Shown: positions 12,811-35,218, numbered from the stretch's first letter. The stretch: DNA of 64,000 nt from Amia ocellicauda (GCF_036373705.1 NC_089869.1:13713676-13777675); one strand, 5' to 3'. The notes: generated from the sequence alone by a model not told the origin. Numbers and translations: made by a program.

Positions 12811-15690
12811 GTAAATGGACTTTACATATTTTTGACATGTTTATTCAATGGGGCAGTTGGTGGTGGCTGGTACATTGCATGTGTACAATAGGATCACTCC
12901 TAAAAGATTAATGACCTTATATACATTTTCTACTTCATCTCGGGGAAACTCTGAAGTTCGCAGAGCATTTATAATTGTGCAGAGGCCACATGGATCCTAT
13001 AAGGAAGGTTTTATCTCTCCACAAAATAAACCTCCATGTAAATGTGTGCACAAACCTTCATATTGACAAAGACAATATTTCTTAGATTAACATTTTTTTA
13101 TTTCCTTAATGAGATTATAATTTACAGAGTTTAAATTTACCTACCCTTTGCAAAGTTTTTAGTCCCTCAAAATCTTTAGCTTCCTCCAAAAAATATGCTT
13201 TTATTTTTTTGTATTAAACTTGTTTAATCCTCCGGTCGTGCTGTCTGATTACAGGATGTTTTGTTCATTCTTTTGATCCACAGTTGGAAAACAACCTGAT
13301 GAACTGCATTTCTTCCCCTGTGTGTCGGTGTAAACAAGGTCACTGTCTCGCTGTGCTACGGTCCTGTGCCATAGTGCAACCCTGATACCCAGAGGAACAG
13401 AGTCTGATAAGAACCAGTTTTCTCCAGCAATTTGGGCTTGATACATCGTACAAACCCCCTTTATATTAAACATTACGTATGCTTTAATTCTCCCCGGTTT
13501 GACTATATACGGGTCTTCCTGAGCAGTTGTCAGGCAGAAACCGAACTTATGCTCATCACGGGACAGACATGTGGGCCTGTTATCTTTCTCTCCTGTATGG
13601 ACTGCATAAAAGTGCCTGTAGTTTGTAACTTCTCTAAGACTGTTCTTGAGATCCCCTCTTGAACCTCTTCCTTGCAGCTGCTTGTAATAAAAACCTTCGA
13701 CTGGAAATGTACATCTCGCTCCGGATTTCTACGACTCTTCACAACCAATCTCCTCCTAAGAAACGTGCAGTCTGTTGGCTTGGAATCCAGAGAAGTTGCA
13801 TTGATAAGAAGCAGCCAGGTTCTCAGGTGATGCTTGGTAATCAGCCAGGGGGAATGGCAGGGGGTGGATTAAATGCCTGCAGTGTTGGGGACTGGAGGCT
13901 TGAGATAGCTGGAGATGGTTCTGCAGTCAGGGCAGGCCTTGTGGCCCCTGGGGTATTGCCGAGTGAAAATGCAACTCTGGTGGTCTAGCCTTTTGCAGAG
14001 TCCAACTGGAGGGTGAAGGCAAACGTTTGTAATTCGTTTTTTTTTAAATCAACACTGTCTTTCAACGATGTGTGTGTGAGAGAGGGAGTTTGCCACATGT
14101 AACCACAGACTGGACTATTTATTGCTTCAGTGGAAGATGCAGAACAGCGGTATTCGATTTCTGATGCAATTGCATGACATTTCTGTGAATAACCTGTTTT
14201 GACACAGGTTATTGTTTGAGGTAGGCACCATATTCAACACTCAAAATGTGATCAGCAGTGAAGTTGTAAAAAGCTTTTTGTAGTTTAGTTTTGAATATGG
14301 TGCCTATACTTCAAACAATAAACCTGACAAAAGGGAATATGATACACCTCTCCAAGGAAATGAGAATTAAAATACTCAAAAGGAAATTCTACTCTAATCT
14401 GGAAAGGTTTGTCTGAAACTTAAAAAAAGAGGATTATATGCAATTATCTGTAACTTCAAAAATCTGTCCCTGCAGCTCTTTCACTTTAACAAAGTAAACA
14501 CGGCCTCGTCTGAAGCAGCTCTTCTCAGGTGTCAGTGCTCCTAAAAAGATAAGGTGGCCCTAAGGCTGGACCAGGGCCAGCTTAAAGAAACACAATATTA
14601 CCAGGACTAATGGGATTAAACTCAGTTCTTCCTACCTGGGTCGTCTTAAACAACTGCGTTCAATTGGGATACACCTGTATGCAACTCTACAACCCCACCT
14701 GTGCCGACTGATGGGACTGCCCTAGCTGTTTGAATGAATGCGTACAGTCCGCGTTTTACAGTATGTATCTGTTCACACGATGACAATGTAAGTACATTAC
14801 AATTTTAAAGTACCCTACAAGGAATGTTTCTCGACTCCATACTCTGTGAAATTGCAAAACATTTTATATTTAAGCATATTTGTATATAATGTGAGAAGGG
14901 CTGCAGCGTGATTTCACATTGCCGTCCGTTATTATGCTATAAAATGCTAATACTACTTGTATTACTATTTTGGTGTAGCATGCTAATATCAGAGTAAAGT
15001 GAGGTGTAGTGTAGTGTGGTAAAAACAGTAAAGTCTAGAGTAACCTAAAACACAGTAATGTCGTGTGCCATCGTGGTGCACTTCGAATTATCTACCTATT
15101 TCCATTGTATGATCAGTAATAATAATAATAATAATAGTATTATAATTATAGGCTATAATATAACGTTAATGAAGATAAGCATACCTAATATTATACTACA
15201 GCTACATATTTACGTTTACATGCTATTACTTATGTATAACTACTTACCTAACAGATACGAAGTAGCAAACTACCATACAAGTAAGAGTAGATATTCAGTG
15301 TATCCTGCAAACGTATTTCGGCATGTAGACAACGCATCTTCAGGCTCGTTCAAATTATGTATAGTTTCAACTACTTACATTACAATGATAGTAACAAGCA
15401 AAACATCGTACAGAAATACACTGTGCGTAGAGCACTGTCGCGTAGACTTTCACATTCTAGGTTCCCCTGGTTCGTGTATTTATTCCTTTTACAGCGGGGA
15501 CACCTAGAGGACAAACTGCAACAAATGACTATGCTTTTAAAAAACAATGTGCTCGTAGATTACAGGCACAGCCCTAAAACTAGACAGACAGGCAAGCAAG
15601 GAAGTACTTCTGATTTATGACTACGACTTTTTTCACTACTCCGTGTTAAAAATACTATCAACATACACGCTTCCTGACATTGAGGTCGCA
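12811..15690. other. STOX1-DNA2 intergenic region
   Basis: About 3 kb with no convincing coding exon. It contains a MITE-like inverted repeat at 14205-14326, an (AAT)n run near 15118-15136 and AT-rich sequence. The longest open frames (13659-13988 and 15058-15507 on the plus strand) are compositionally poor, show no family I recognise, and have no supporting splice or start context. In human, SLC25A16, TET1 and CCAR1 lie between DNA2 and STOX1; none of their motifs is visible here. Confidence 0.6.
14205..14326. mobile_element. Short inverted-repeat element (MITE-like)
   Basis: The left arm at 14205-14237 begins CAGGTTATTGTTTGAGGTAG and ends GGCACCATATTCAA. The right arm at 14291-14326 is its near-perfect reverse complement, beginning TTGAATATGGTGCC and ending ACAATAAACCTG. 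The arms pair over about 33 bp around a loop of roughly 53 bp. The flanks both carry ACA, a possible 3-bp target duplication. Superfamily is undetermined. A hairpin RNA is an alternative reading, but the size and terminal symmetry favour a MITE. Confidence 0.6.
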
Positions 15691-15695
15691 TTCGT

Positions 15696-15880
15696 GTAGC
15701 GCAGATCTGCGCAGCTCTGCGCGCATCTGCACTGTGGGCTCCACCAATGGCGTCGAACGCGACCGCAGTTGCGTTCGAAAGGAAGTCCCGCCTCCTCAGA
15801 GCTGGTATCTAATTGGTTAGTTTGTTTATTCTCCTTTTCTCAGAACGGACTTCCTTCGGCGCGCAATTCGGCTCTGGTGT
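15696..15880 (+). promoter_or_regulatory. DNA2: Putative DNA2 promoter, CpG- and CCAAT-containing
   Basis: The GC/CpG content rises sharply relative to the flanks. Visible elements are tandem CTGCGC motifs (15696-15730), a CCAAT box (15744-15748), a GC-box-like CCCGCCTCC (about 15787), an inverted CCAAT (ATTGG, 15812-15816) and TTCGGCGCGC (about 15856), which resembles an E2F-type site. The latter would fit a replication gene. No TATA box is clear. The first part is shared with the RUFY2 upstream region. Transcription start is not determinable from sequence. Confidence 0.55.
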
Positions 15881-15942
15881 GTGTGTGTGTGTGTAGCCGT
15901 GATCTGCACAATTTATAGAATAACGCTGTGCTTGATCGAGCG

Positions 15943-15987
15943 ATGGAGCCGCTTTTTACTACTGAACCCACAAAGGGCAGCTTTTAG
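15943..15987 (+). other. Upstream ORF in the presumed DNA2 5' leader
   Basis: An ATG with a G at +4 (ATGGAGCCGC) opens a 14-codon frame ending in TAG about 150 bp before the predicted DNA2 start. If the leader is unspliced here it would act as a uORF and could damp translation. Its presence in the mature transcript is inferred. Confidence 0.35.
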
Positions 15988-16140
15988 GAAATCGGTATGG
16001 AAGTCTAAGCCAAGACACCCAGGAAAAACTTTAAAGTGCGCCCTGGTGCGAATATATATATATATGTATTTTATTGAACAGCATGCATTTTTAAGTTGAT
16101 TATACACATACATAGTTAACCTACATACAGAGTACGAAAC

Positions 16141-26932
<10,792 letters not shown>

Positions 26933-28136
26933 TGTGAAAGTGGGATGTGGAATCTCACTCTTACCTTCCATACCTCAGTGCCTGAGAGAGGCATCTCCTT
27001 CTTGCTGGGTATCTTTGAATGAACAAAAGGATGCCTTCCCACAATGCATTTTGGTACTGCACCATTCCCAGGGTTATTGTAAGCTGCTACTGAATTTTGA
27101 AACTTGAACACCTTAATTTACGACTACTGTATATTTCACACGTAAGCTATTTAAATATCCAAATCTTGAATGCTTCACAATAATGTCCTTCATATCATAC
27201 TATTTTGCTGGGATCCTCAATTGAAAATCTGACCTTTTCAGTTGAGCTCGTCACGCCTGGTACGGACACAACTCTCGCTTGTAAGCTCCATACTTTTAGT
27301 TTCAGTGCTGTCCCTTACTAACTGCTGAGCTACAGTGACGGCGACAGCCCTGCAGGGTTTATTTCCATCTTAAAATCCCCAAAGACCTGAAAACAATGCT
27401 AATGTTGAGTGCATGACGTATTGTTTGAAGTTGTTTGGGGCCGAGGTGTAATGAGGCCCGTGGCTCGTGATCATCTTTTGGTTTTCCAGGACCAGGAGTG
27501 AGACAGTGTTACAGACCAAGGCTGCAGCCCATAGTTTTTCAGGCTTGCCTGCAGACTTCATTTTGCCAGTACTGATCGGATCACAAATGAGCAGCACAAT
27601 CCCCACGACGAACGCACAGTGTAATTCAATTTCAGTGCTGTAGAGCTGTCTAAGTGGAGCAGCAGTATTCTCAGAGGAAATACTGGTATATCATTTTAAG
27701 TATGAACAAGTCTCACATTGCTGCTTTTATAGTTTGATCTATAAGTGATTACCAAGATGTTTTTATTTTGTGAGATTTATTCTGTTTGATACTTTCAAGA
27801 ATTTTGGAAAATGTACTAGGGGCTGAAAGCTCATCTCAAGGTCTGCATGCAAGGTTAAGTGTACTAATCAGTTCTTCTCCTTCAGTTGCACTTTACCAAG
27901 AAGGATGAGTTCAGTTTTGGCGCTGCTAATTAAAGAGAAATGTCTACGCAAGACAGGCCTTTGAGCATGACCCTTAAGTACGAAGTTGATCCTGAAATGA
28001 TGATGAAACTAATAACAGATTTTGGAATAGGAAGTTCTATTTTACAAGTATGAATGAAAAAGTATTTTGTATGTGATTGTAATTTTTAATGTTGAAGTTT
28101 TGTAATTTGTATGGCGTTAACATGTTCACTGTTTAA

Positions 28137-28142
28137 AATAAA
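28137..28142 (+). terminator. DNA2: DNA2 poly(A) signal
   Basis: AATAAA lies about 1.2 kb after the DNA2 stop, with no earlier canonical signal noticed in the 3' region, and is followed by T/GT-rich sequence. It precedes the end of PBLD by about 0.2 kb, so the two genes are tail-to-tail. Assignment by position. Confidence 0.5.
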
Positions 28143-28313
28143 TTGATATTACCTATTACCTATTGTTTCTGTAAAGTATTTGTAATACTCTTCAGAAGTG
28201 GTTGAGTTTCCAAGGAAAATCATGATGGTTTTTCCCACAACATTTTGCCCATACTGAGACCGGAGCTTAGTGTAGCTACACGGAAGAGCACTGCATATAC
28301 ATCTGAAAGGCAT

Positions 28314-28319
28314 TTTAAT
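28314..28319 (-). terminator. PBLD: Candidate PBLD poly(A) signal
   Basis: ATTAAA on the minus strand lies about 40 bp after the PBLD stop. This would give a very short 3' UTR; a distal site overlapping the DNA2 3' UTR is also possible. Confidence 0.35.
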
Positions 28320-28357
28320 TTGCGCAGGACTCCTGGATATACTGGCCTACACAGGCT

Positions 28358-31300
28358 TCAAAGTCTGAGGTTCCCCTGGAGAACGATGACTGCTCGACCG
28401 GCCACATCCACTCTCCCGTCCTCCCTCAATGACACTTTCAGCTCCCCTCCGCGTGGAGAACATTGGAAAGCTGCAATCAGAGAGCAGACGGTTTCTCGTA
28501 CCATTTAAGGGTGGTGCCGAGGAAGGCCCAGCTCTAACCATGAAAGCCTTTAGCTCCACATTCAATGTGAATTTTGGGTTTTTGGTAGCTGAGAATGCAG
28601 ATCTAAGATATAGTGGACATTGCAAGGTCCAGGATTGGATAACCCTGATTCAGACCTAGTTACTTGTAGACACCGAGCAATAATCAACAATTGCAACAAG
28701 AAAACTGTAGCTGTCTATTTCTAGAGAGATCTCCATATTCTTACCTAGCATCTTCAGTTTGCCAAGTTTCTCTGCCCAGTAGCTGCCGAGGACAGTGTGT
28801 GATGAGCCTTTAGGAGAGAAGACAGTGTATTGTCTTTTTGGTTTGAAATACAAACTAAAATCTGCATTCAGGTCATTAGACCATAAACAGTAGATCTGTT
28901 TTAATCAACTGAAGTTGCCTTTAGCCCCTGTTATCAGCTGCTTCAAGAAACGTTTGTAAAGAAGGTAATCAGGTACTTGCTGGAGCCACTGTGTTTATGA
29001 ATTGTACATCACATGAAATAGTCATCAAAAAAGGCATTAGATATAAATTGCAGATAATTCACCTGTCACTGGGTCTTCAGGAACCCCATACCAAGGAGCA
29101 AAATTTCTTGAGTAGAAGTCGTACGCAGGCTGACCTGCGGGGTTTCCTTTCAGGGTAACGACCAGGGATTTCACTTTCCCAGTGGTCTCACACCGCATCA
29201 GAGACTGGGGGTCCACCTTCAGGGACTCGAGCACATGCCTGAAACACAAGACCCCCTTTACCATTTATGCTCCTGTTTACAAAGAGCGACTAGACTGAGG
29301 TCAAATCATATCCAGGTTTCACATCAGAATCATGATGGCTCTATAACTGAGCTAGTAAAATGAGGAAGGAATCATCCTATTTCAGACAACTTTATATGCT
29401 TTAATACCTTAGCAAGTTACTAGTTTGACGGATATAGAAAAATCTGTCTCGACAGTTATTCAGATTCACAAGAGGAATAGGTAGTTTGACACTGGGGATT
29501 CAGTAGGTATTACAAGAGAATCTTTAAACTCTGTCAATATGCTTTTATAAAACAATATTCAGTTATATCAGGCTGCTAAATGTTGCTGAAGCATCACCTC
29601 TTACCTTTCATAGGTGTCACTAAGCCGTACAATGATCTTCTTTAGTGACCCGCAGTAAAGCACATCCTGGACCGTCAACTCGCCCACTGCTGCCTTTAAC
29701 ACACCAACGCAGTTACAGAGAATTTAGGCATGGAGGCACTGTGCATTTCTACACAGTTCACTTTTAGTGCTGTATGGATCTTCAGCTCCGTGGTAACCAT
29801 GGCTGGTGATCTGCAGACTGTCCTTGTTAAAGAAATGTATATTCATTTATATTATTTTCAGTTACTTTATATTTGTAGTTATATTTGGTATAAGTACATT
29901 TTAAAGGGCAATACTTGTTGGCTCACAACTCCTTGTTTGGATGTGTACCTTCATATACTGCTAGTAAGCGTGTTTGATTCACCCTTGTGTTTAAAATTAA
30001 GTTAAATGGGTACTACACAAGAGGATTTTGCAGCAAAACAAACACACACTCTGTTCTGGTCAAATACTCCCCTTCCCATCATAGGTTCTTAAACGAGGCT
30101 ACACTTTCTTGATTAAGTGCATTGTCCGCTACTTTCCATCACTAACATATTTTTTTTTTAATCTACAAACATTTAAATGTATATTTTGCTTAAACTATTA
30201 TCAAGAAACCTTACTTTTATCAGTTCTTTCACTTCCTTTGGGTCCTGTTAAAAAAAATCAAAGAACATTTTTAAGGAATGTCTCCTAGAATAGTAATTAT
30301 GTTTTGATTACACGTTAAACTAAAGTCTTGTCTGCATAGGAAACTAATAATACTTCAAAAGGAAAGTGTTGTGCTCAATACAGGGTACAACTGTTTATAG
30401 GTAAACTATAATAGTGTACTATACAAATATCATAAGAAGATGTAGGTGTTTATGGAGCATAAGTGATTGTGTATTATTTATAAATTTTGGATTTGTAAAA
30501 TCTTTGCATTATGTACATAGGCCTAAGGAATGTTTGGAAGTGTTTGTAGAACCAACCTGGGCTATGGGCTCATTAATGGGCAGGTCCATCACAATGTAAT
30601 CCCCGTCTAGGCGTGCTCGGAGCGCTCCACTTAAGGTCTCAAAAGTGAGTGTTTGGTTTGAATTTTCTGGAAAAAATTAGATTTGTTTGAGGATTGTACA
30701 AATCATCACTTATTCCTCACATATTAATAAAATATTTATCTTTCGTAAATCATTACCACTAGTGTCCCACAGTACACGTTATGCCATTTGTACTGGTTCG
30801 TATGTGCTTTTATGAGTACAACTGTTTGGTCGTATATATATTTTGTTGGGTAGGATTTGCAGCAAAATACAAAAAATATATGCTAACTCAGCGGTTAAAG
30901 TGGGGCGGTATGCGTATGCCTAGTTAAAAAAAAAAAACGGGGGCGATAATATACCGTCAGTATAAAATAAAAAACACATACACAATACAAAATAATGTTA
31001 CGTTTTTATTGTTGCACTCTGCTCGCACTTGCCCATTGGGGTACAAATACTTTACCCTGGCAGGACGTTTTTTCTTTTAATGACAAAGGGAGAGAGAAAA
31101 TTCCCGCCAGTCCTCACCGGAAATACCTTCAGAACAGGGGCGTCGCAAGGGGGTAGGCATCCTAGGCAATTGCCTGGGGCCCCGAGCTGTGAATCACCTC
31201 TGTCTGGGGCCCCCACATGCCCTAGAATCACCTCTGCTTCAGACTTTGGGCAAGTGGCCTATATTTTATCATTGCAGCCCCCCAGAAGCAACTGTGACGT

Positions 31301-31383
31301 CACTCCACTGCCTGCACTCATGAATTGAATGTGCATTCAATTACTACTGGCGTGTGGTCCAGGGCTGCACAGAGGCCAGGCAC

Positions 31384-31426
<43 letters not shown>

Positions 31427-34400
31427 TTACACTGTTCTATTTAGCTTTGATGCTGCAGGGCAGAGTTCTGTATTCAATAACTGAAATCTTGTATTACACC
31501 TTATTTCCTTGTGAAAAACTACTATTAATGCAAACATAGGTCAGTACTTAATTTCAATTTTGGAGTCATTTGACAGTATTAAGAACTGTTTGCTTTTGCA
31601 AGTTGTCCATATACAAAACATACACAATGTAGGTGCATAAAACTAAAACCAGAAAGTGTTGCTTAAGAGTCCCTGTCAATTTGGAATATAAGGCTCCTTA
31701 CCATCTTCTCACTTCATATATTCTTATTCGGGGTGCTTTAACATCTGCACTGGTTTAATAACAACTATTCCATGTACTAATCATAGACCTGTTGTTTGGT
31801 ACACATTAATTAAGGTCTAAATATGAATTATCTAGAAAATGATTAACAACTTTCTGAACCCATAAGGAAGGGTATTTCCATGTACAGCTCTGGAAAAAAT
31901 GAAGAGACCACTTCAAGTTCAGAAATCAATGTTAAATGGTCTCTTCATTTTTTCCAGAGCTGTATGTGGAATATGTGGTGGTGTTTCTTAGTAGTATTAA
32001 TAGTAGAAGTAGTAATTATTGTCCATTATACTATTCACATATTGGCTTAAAAAAGTGAGTTTGTCTCGACTCGGACTCGGATATGGTGGTCACTGATTGC
32101 AGCAAATATAAATAAGCTAAAATAAATAAGCAGTGTACAAATTGTCGGTTGAAAGGTTTGATTAAATACTATGAAATGTCTGAGAAGCTCTACATGAATT
32201 ATTACCCAGCTGGAATTGCAATGCATTGTATATGAATAATTTGAAGTGGGCTGTATGTAGCCTATAGACGACTTCGTATATATGCCAATACACCATGAGT
32301 CCCAGGCCGCAGGCTCGGCTCAGCGGGGTTGGCGGCGCCGGGTCCGAACCTCCGCCTGCGCAACACATTGGTTATGTTCTTTAAAATATTTCACATCAGC
32401 GTCGTATTATATGTATAGTCCTGATAATAGTTAAAAAAAACAAATGCAATTTAGCTATGTATGCGTGTGCCATAGATACATTTTCTCTTTCCTGACTGGA
32501 GCTCCTATCTCTCACACCGGCTGCTGTGGAGGCGACGCTTAGCCCGCTGAGCCACCACGCCAGCGGGGAAACTGCGCGTCTCTGCCCGAGTCCAGCTCGT
32601 CTCCTGGCGGCAGCGGCTGCTGATGAGGACGAGCTGGACTCGGGCAGAGACGCGCCGTGGCCCCGCTGGCGTGGTGGCTCAGCGGGCTAAGCGTCGCTTC
32701 CCAGCGCGGACTCGCCCTGCAGTCCCTGGTCCCTGTGGCCCCTGAGCCTCTCCAGCAGAGCCCACGTCCAGTCCTGGGCGAGATGCGGCCTCTGACGGGG
32801 TGAGTTTCGCTGGCGGCCGTTCTCTACCACGCCGGCAGGTTTTGGGGAATCGCCGTTTTTCGGGCGGTTCCCCGAAACCTGGGTTTCAAATGGGGTTTTC
32901 ATAGGTGGGGTCTAATATCTGAGCGATGAATTGTAAAAACCGGCGCCTTTTATCACTGGGGCAGCGGAGGGCCGGTGAGAGATAAGAGCTTCTGTCAGCA
33001 ATGGCAGGTGATGAAATGTTACTGTAATAAAAACATTAGACTACAGCCTGCATGGTGTCAGAGCCGAGACTCGGGGCGGCGCTGCTCGGGGCTCGGAGGC
33101 GGGCCCCAGGGTGGAGGCGGGCCGGGCCGGGCCGGGCCGGGCCGCAGGTGCGACTCACACTGAGCGCGGCGGACAGCCTTGTGGCTGGTTTCACAGGGCT
33201 GGGTTAGCACTGGTCCGGGCCTGCTCTACCTGCAGCACACTGGGCGACAAGACCAGCGCTAACTCGCTGCGAAAGCAGCCCTTGTGTCGGCTTCAGCGCC
33301 GCGTAGAGTGCGGGCGGAGGTGGCTGATGTGCGTCTTGTTTAAGCGGGTTTTTCGGCTACATGGGGAACAACATGTCTCTCGGTAAGTGGGCTCTTTTGG
33401 TTGTTATTTTGCCATCCAGTTTGTTTGATAAACTTTGAAGGTAGCTTTCCCAGCTCAATACAAGCGTTACTGTGATTTCTGCTGGATCTTGCGGATTGTT
33501 GGCCCGCGTTTGCGTTTGTTCACAGACGGTGTTGTAAGGGTTTGGAGTAACCAGTGTGTCGGTGCTATGATTAGCATTGCAGCTGTGGACCAGGGCTTCC
33601 CAGCCTTTCCACCCCAATGCCCAATACGCACACAATCCTTTCAAAAACATTTAATTTTAATTAGATATATGCATAGTTTGTCGACATCACATTAGCTAGT
33701 AAGTATAGAATTGTTTTTTTTCTGCAGCTAATCTGACTTCGTGTTTTAATGTATTGTATAGGTTTATATATAGGTCGGCTATTGATTTGACTTTACTGTT
33801 AATAAAGTATTATGGTGATGTATGCATGTTAAGTTTGATATGGATTTTATTCAATACAGAAATAATGAATCGGTGTAAACCCCTTGATGAATATACCCCG
33901 TCGTTAAATTAAAAACAAAGACCCAACTATATTGAAAGTAGTAAACGTAATAAAACTTAACCTTAATACTTGGGTTAACTATACGTTTGTCAACATTATA
34001 TAATAATAATAATAATAATAATAATGGGTCAATTGCAATGAACTTAGTACAGAGCTGCCTACTAACCACTGGATCATCTCCAGTTAGTACGCGTTGCAAT
34101 ATAAACCCATATAACCCTAATACATTATGCTTAAGTTAAATTTACATTGATTAAATCATCCCGGAGATTGGCGGTTTCTCCATGATATGCCATTTTTCAG
34201 TTGCACAGCTTACGTTTGACTTTTTTACGTTTGCATTATATTGCACAACAAGACTTTGCACGGTGGCGGATAACGCAGAATACGAGTGGGCCACATGCAT
34301 GCTGGTAGATGGGGGGGTAGTACTCTTTCAGGAGAAACAAATAGTTAAATTATCAGTGCTATCGTCTATTTTCAAAAGACAATACCTGCTGACACGATCG

Positions 34401-35218
34401 TTTTGAACTTTGGTCTGTCCCACAACTTCTCAAATTTGCCAGTGTGCGGGAATGTGCGGGGCGGGATGAGGGCCTCCCCCCTCATGCAGGAGTTTCTGTG
34501 TGAATGCAAGTGTCCTGTTGTGACGCCCGAATTGAGCAATGTAAAAATGCCAGCCTGTGTAAATACCACTCCTCTCTGCACTTGTCAGAGTATAGTTACT
34601 TTAGTCCCCTTTACACACAGCTGTGTGGTGGTGTTGCGCTTGGTAAGAAGAGCCCTTACTTGTCACAGTGAACAGCACCGCGGCCGAGGCCAGCGTCGCA
34701 TGTCCGCACAGGGGCACCTCAGTGGCGGGTGTGAACCAGCGCAGCCCAAAACGAGCCCCTGCAAGAGACCACAACCGTCTGCATGTCCCAATCGCCTCAA
34801 ATGCACTAATAGCAATAATAATCAGTTTGTAGTTCTAGGAATGCAACCTTTGTTAAGCATTAACCGATGTGCACGACACGTTGACTTTTTTCTTGGTCTA
34901 GATAACGCACAGTATGCACGGGACTGTGGTACCTGAGTGAAAGTCATCTGTAGGATTCAACTTCCGGATGAAAGCAGTCTCGGACAGGTTCATTTCGGCT
35001 GCAATTTTCTGATAAAGATCGTCCTGTAATTCCTGATTTGTTTTGACAACAGAAACGCATCACATTATATACATGTATGTACAAGATAAATAGACTTGTG
35101 ATTGAAGTTTGAGTGAAATGAGTTGAACACCTACACTGTGCAGCAGACACACGGCCGCCGGGTTGCCGCTGAACGGGCCGCTGGAGAACGAGTCCACTGT
35201 GAACACGGGGAGCTCCAT
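28358..35218 (-). CDS. PBLD: Phenazine biosynthesis-like domain-containing protein (PBLD)
   Basis: Nine minus-strand exons, in transcript order: 35218-35135, 35032-34933, 34758-34660, 30666-30557, 30244-30215, 29693-29605, 29238-29063, 28807-28745 and 28470-28358. They total 864 nt and close in frame at 287 residues (human about 288). PBLD belongs to the PhzF/diaminopimelate-epimerase-like fold; its enzymatic role in vertebrates is unsettled. The start [11 protein letters not shown] and GNPAAVCLL match the family. [11 protein letters not shown] carries the conserved PhzF glutamate (E46). [15 protein letters not shown] in exon 3, [20 protein letters not shown] and [10 protein letters not shown] give the second-half motifs, and the protein ends [13 protein letters not shown]. 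The donor GTAGGT at the end of exon 1 was preferred over GTGTAG because it alone keeps the family's length (CLLHSELQDD). Intron 3 (4 kb) holds a perfect MITE, a large palindrome and a CpG-rich patch. Confidence 0.95.
31140..31290 (+). repeat. Candidate dispersed repeat with internal duplication
   Basis: The stretch starts CAGGGGCGTCGCAAGGGGG-like and contains two approximate copies of a unit of about 40 bp (GGGGCCCC...AATCACCTCTG, at about 31178-31203 and 31207-31233). The opening resembles termini of non-autonomous hAT elements, but no matching right end was found. Family and boundaries are uncertain. Confidence 0.3.
31385..31425. repeat. (AAT)n microsatellite
   Basis: About 41 bp of uninterrupted ATA/AAT trinucleotide repeat in PBLD intron 3. 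Similar shorter AAT runs occur near 15118-15136 and 34000-34025. Confidence 0.95.
31883..31964. mobile_element. 78-bp perfect palindromic Tc1-type MITE
   Basis: Two 26-bp arms (31885-31910 and 31937-31962) are exact reverse complements, beginning CAGCTCTGGAAAAAATGAAG and closing CTTCATTTTTTCCAGAGCTG. They flank a 26-bp spacer. TA lies directly outside both ends (31883-31884 and 31963-31964), as expected for Tc1/mariner insertion. No coding capacity remains. The perfect identity of the arms suggests recent origin or gene conversion. Confidence 0.9.
32532..32697. repeat. Large GC-rich inverted repeat with 70-bp arms
   Basis: Arms at 32532-32601 and 32628-32697 are reverse complements with about three mismatches, separated by 26 bp. 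The right arm contains GTGGCTCAGCGGGCTAAGCG, which resembles the A-box end of tRNA-derived SINEs, so this may be two SINE heads inserted in opposite directions or a foldback duplication. It is expected to form a very stable hairpin in PBLD intron 3 pre-mRNA. No protein-coding reading is supported. Confidence 0.85.
33060..33380 (+). promoter_or_regulatory. Intronic CpG-rich region with candidate plus-strand first exon
   Basis: GC/CpG density is far above the surrounding intron. It includes five tandem GGGCC units (33119-33143). At its right end ATG GGG AAC AAC ATG TCT CTC G (33360-33381) runs straight into GTAAGTGGG, a strong splice donor, encoding MGNNMSL with an incomplete eighth codon. The strand is opposite to PBLD. 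It could be an alternative upstream HNRNPH3 first exon (then non-coding, because the frame meets a stop after joining 36749), a lncRNA promoter, or chance. No further exon of a distinct gene was found. Confidence 0.35.

Noticed and set aside
13659..13988. 109-codon plus-strand frame between STOX1 and DNA2
   Set aside because: No recognised domain, no splice or promoter context, and low-complexity Gly-rich composition at the end.
14205..14326. Precursor microRNA
   Set aside because: Arms end symmetrically at CAGG/CCTG with a possible flanking duplication, which suits a MITE better; no miRNA family recognised.
15058..15507. 149-codon plus-strand frame
   Set aside because: It spans an AAT repeat and AT-rich DNA and reads as runs of N, I and Y; chance frame.
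31385..31425. CRISPR-like or other functional array of short repeats
   Set aside because: Simple trinucleotide microsatellite without spacers; eukaryotic context.
32640..32700. Possible tRNA gene (GTGGCTCAGCGGGCTAAGCG looks like an A box)
   Set aside because: No B box, acceptor stem pairing or anticodon loop can be drawn; better explained as a SINE-like palindrome.
34403..34936. 177-codon plus-strand frame
   Set aside because: It runs antisense over PBLD exons 2 and 3, has no family resemblance, and the minus-strand exons explain the sequence.
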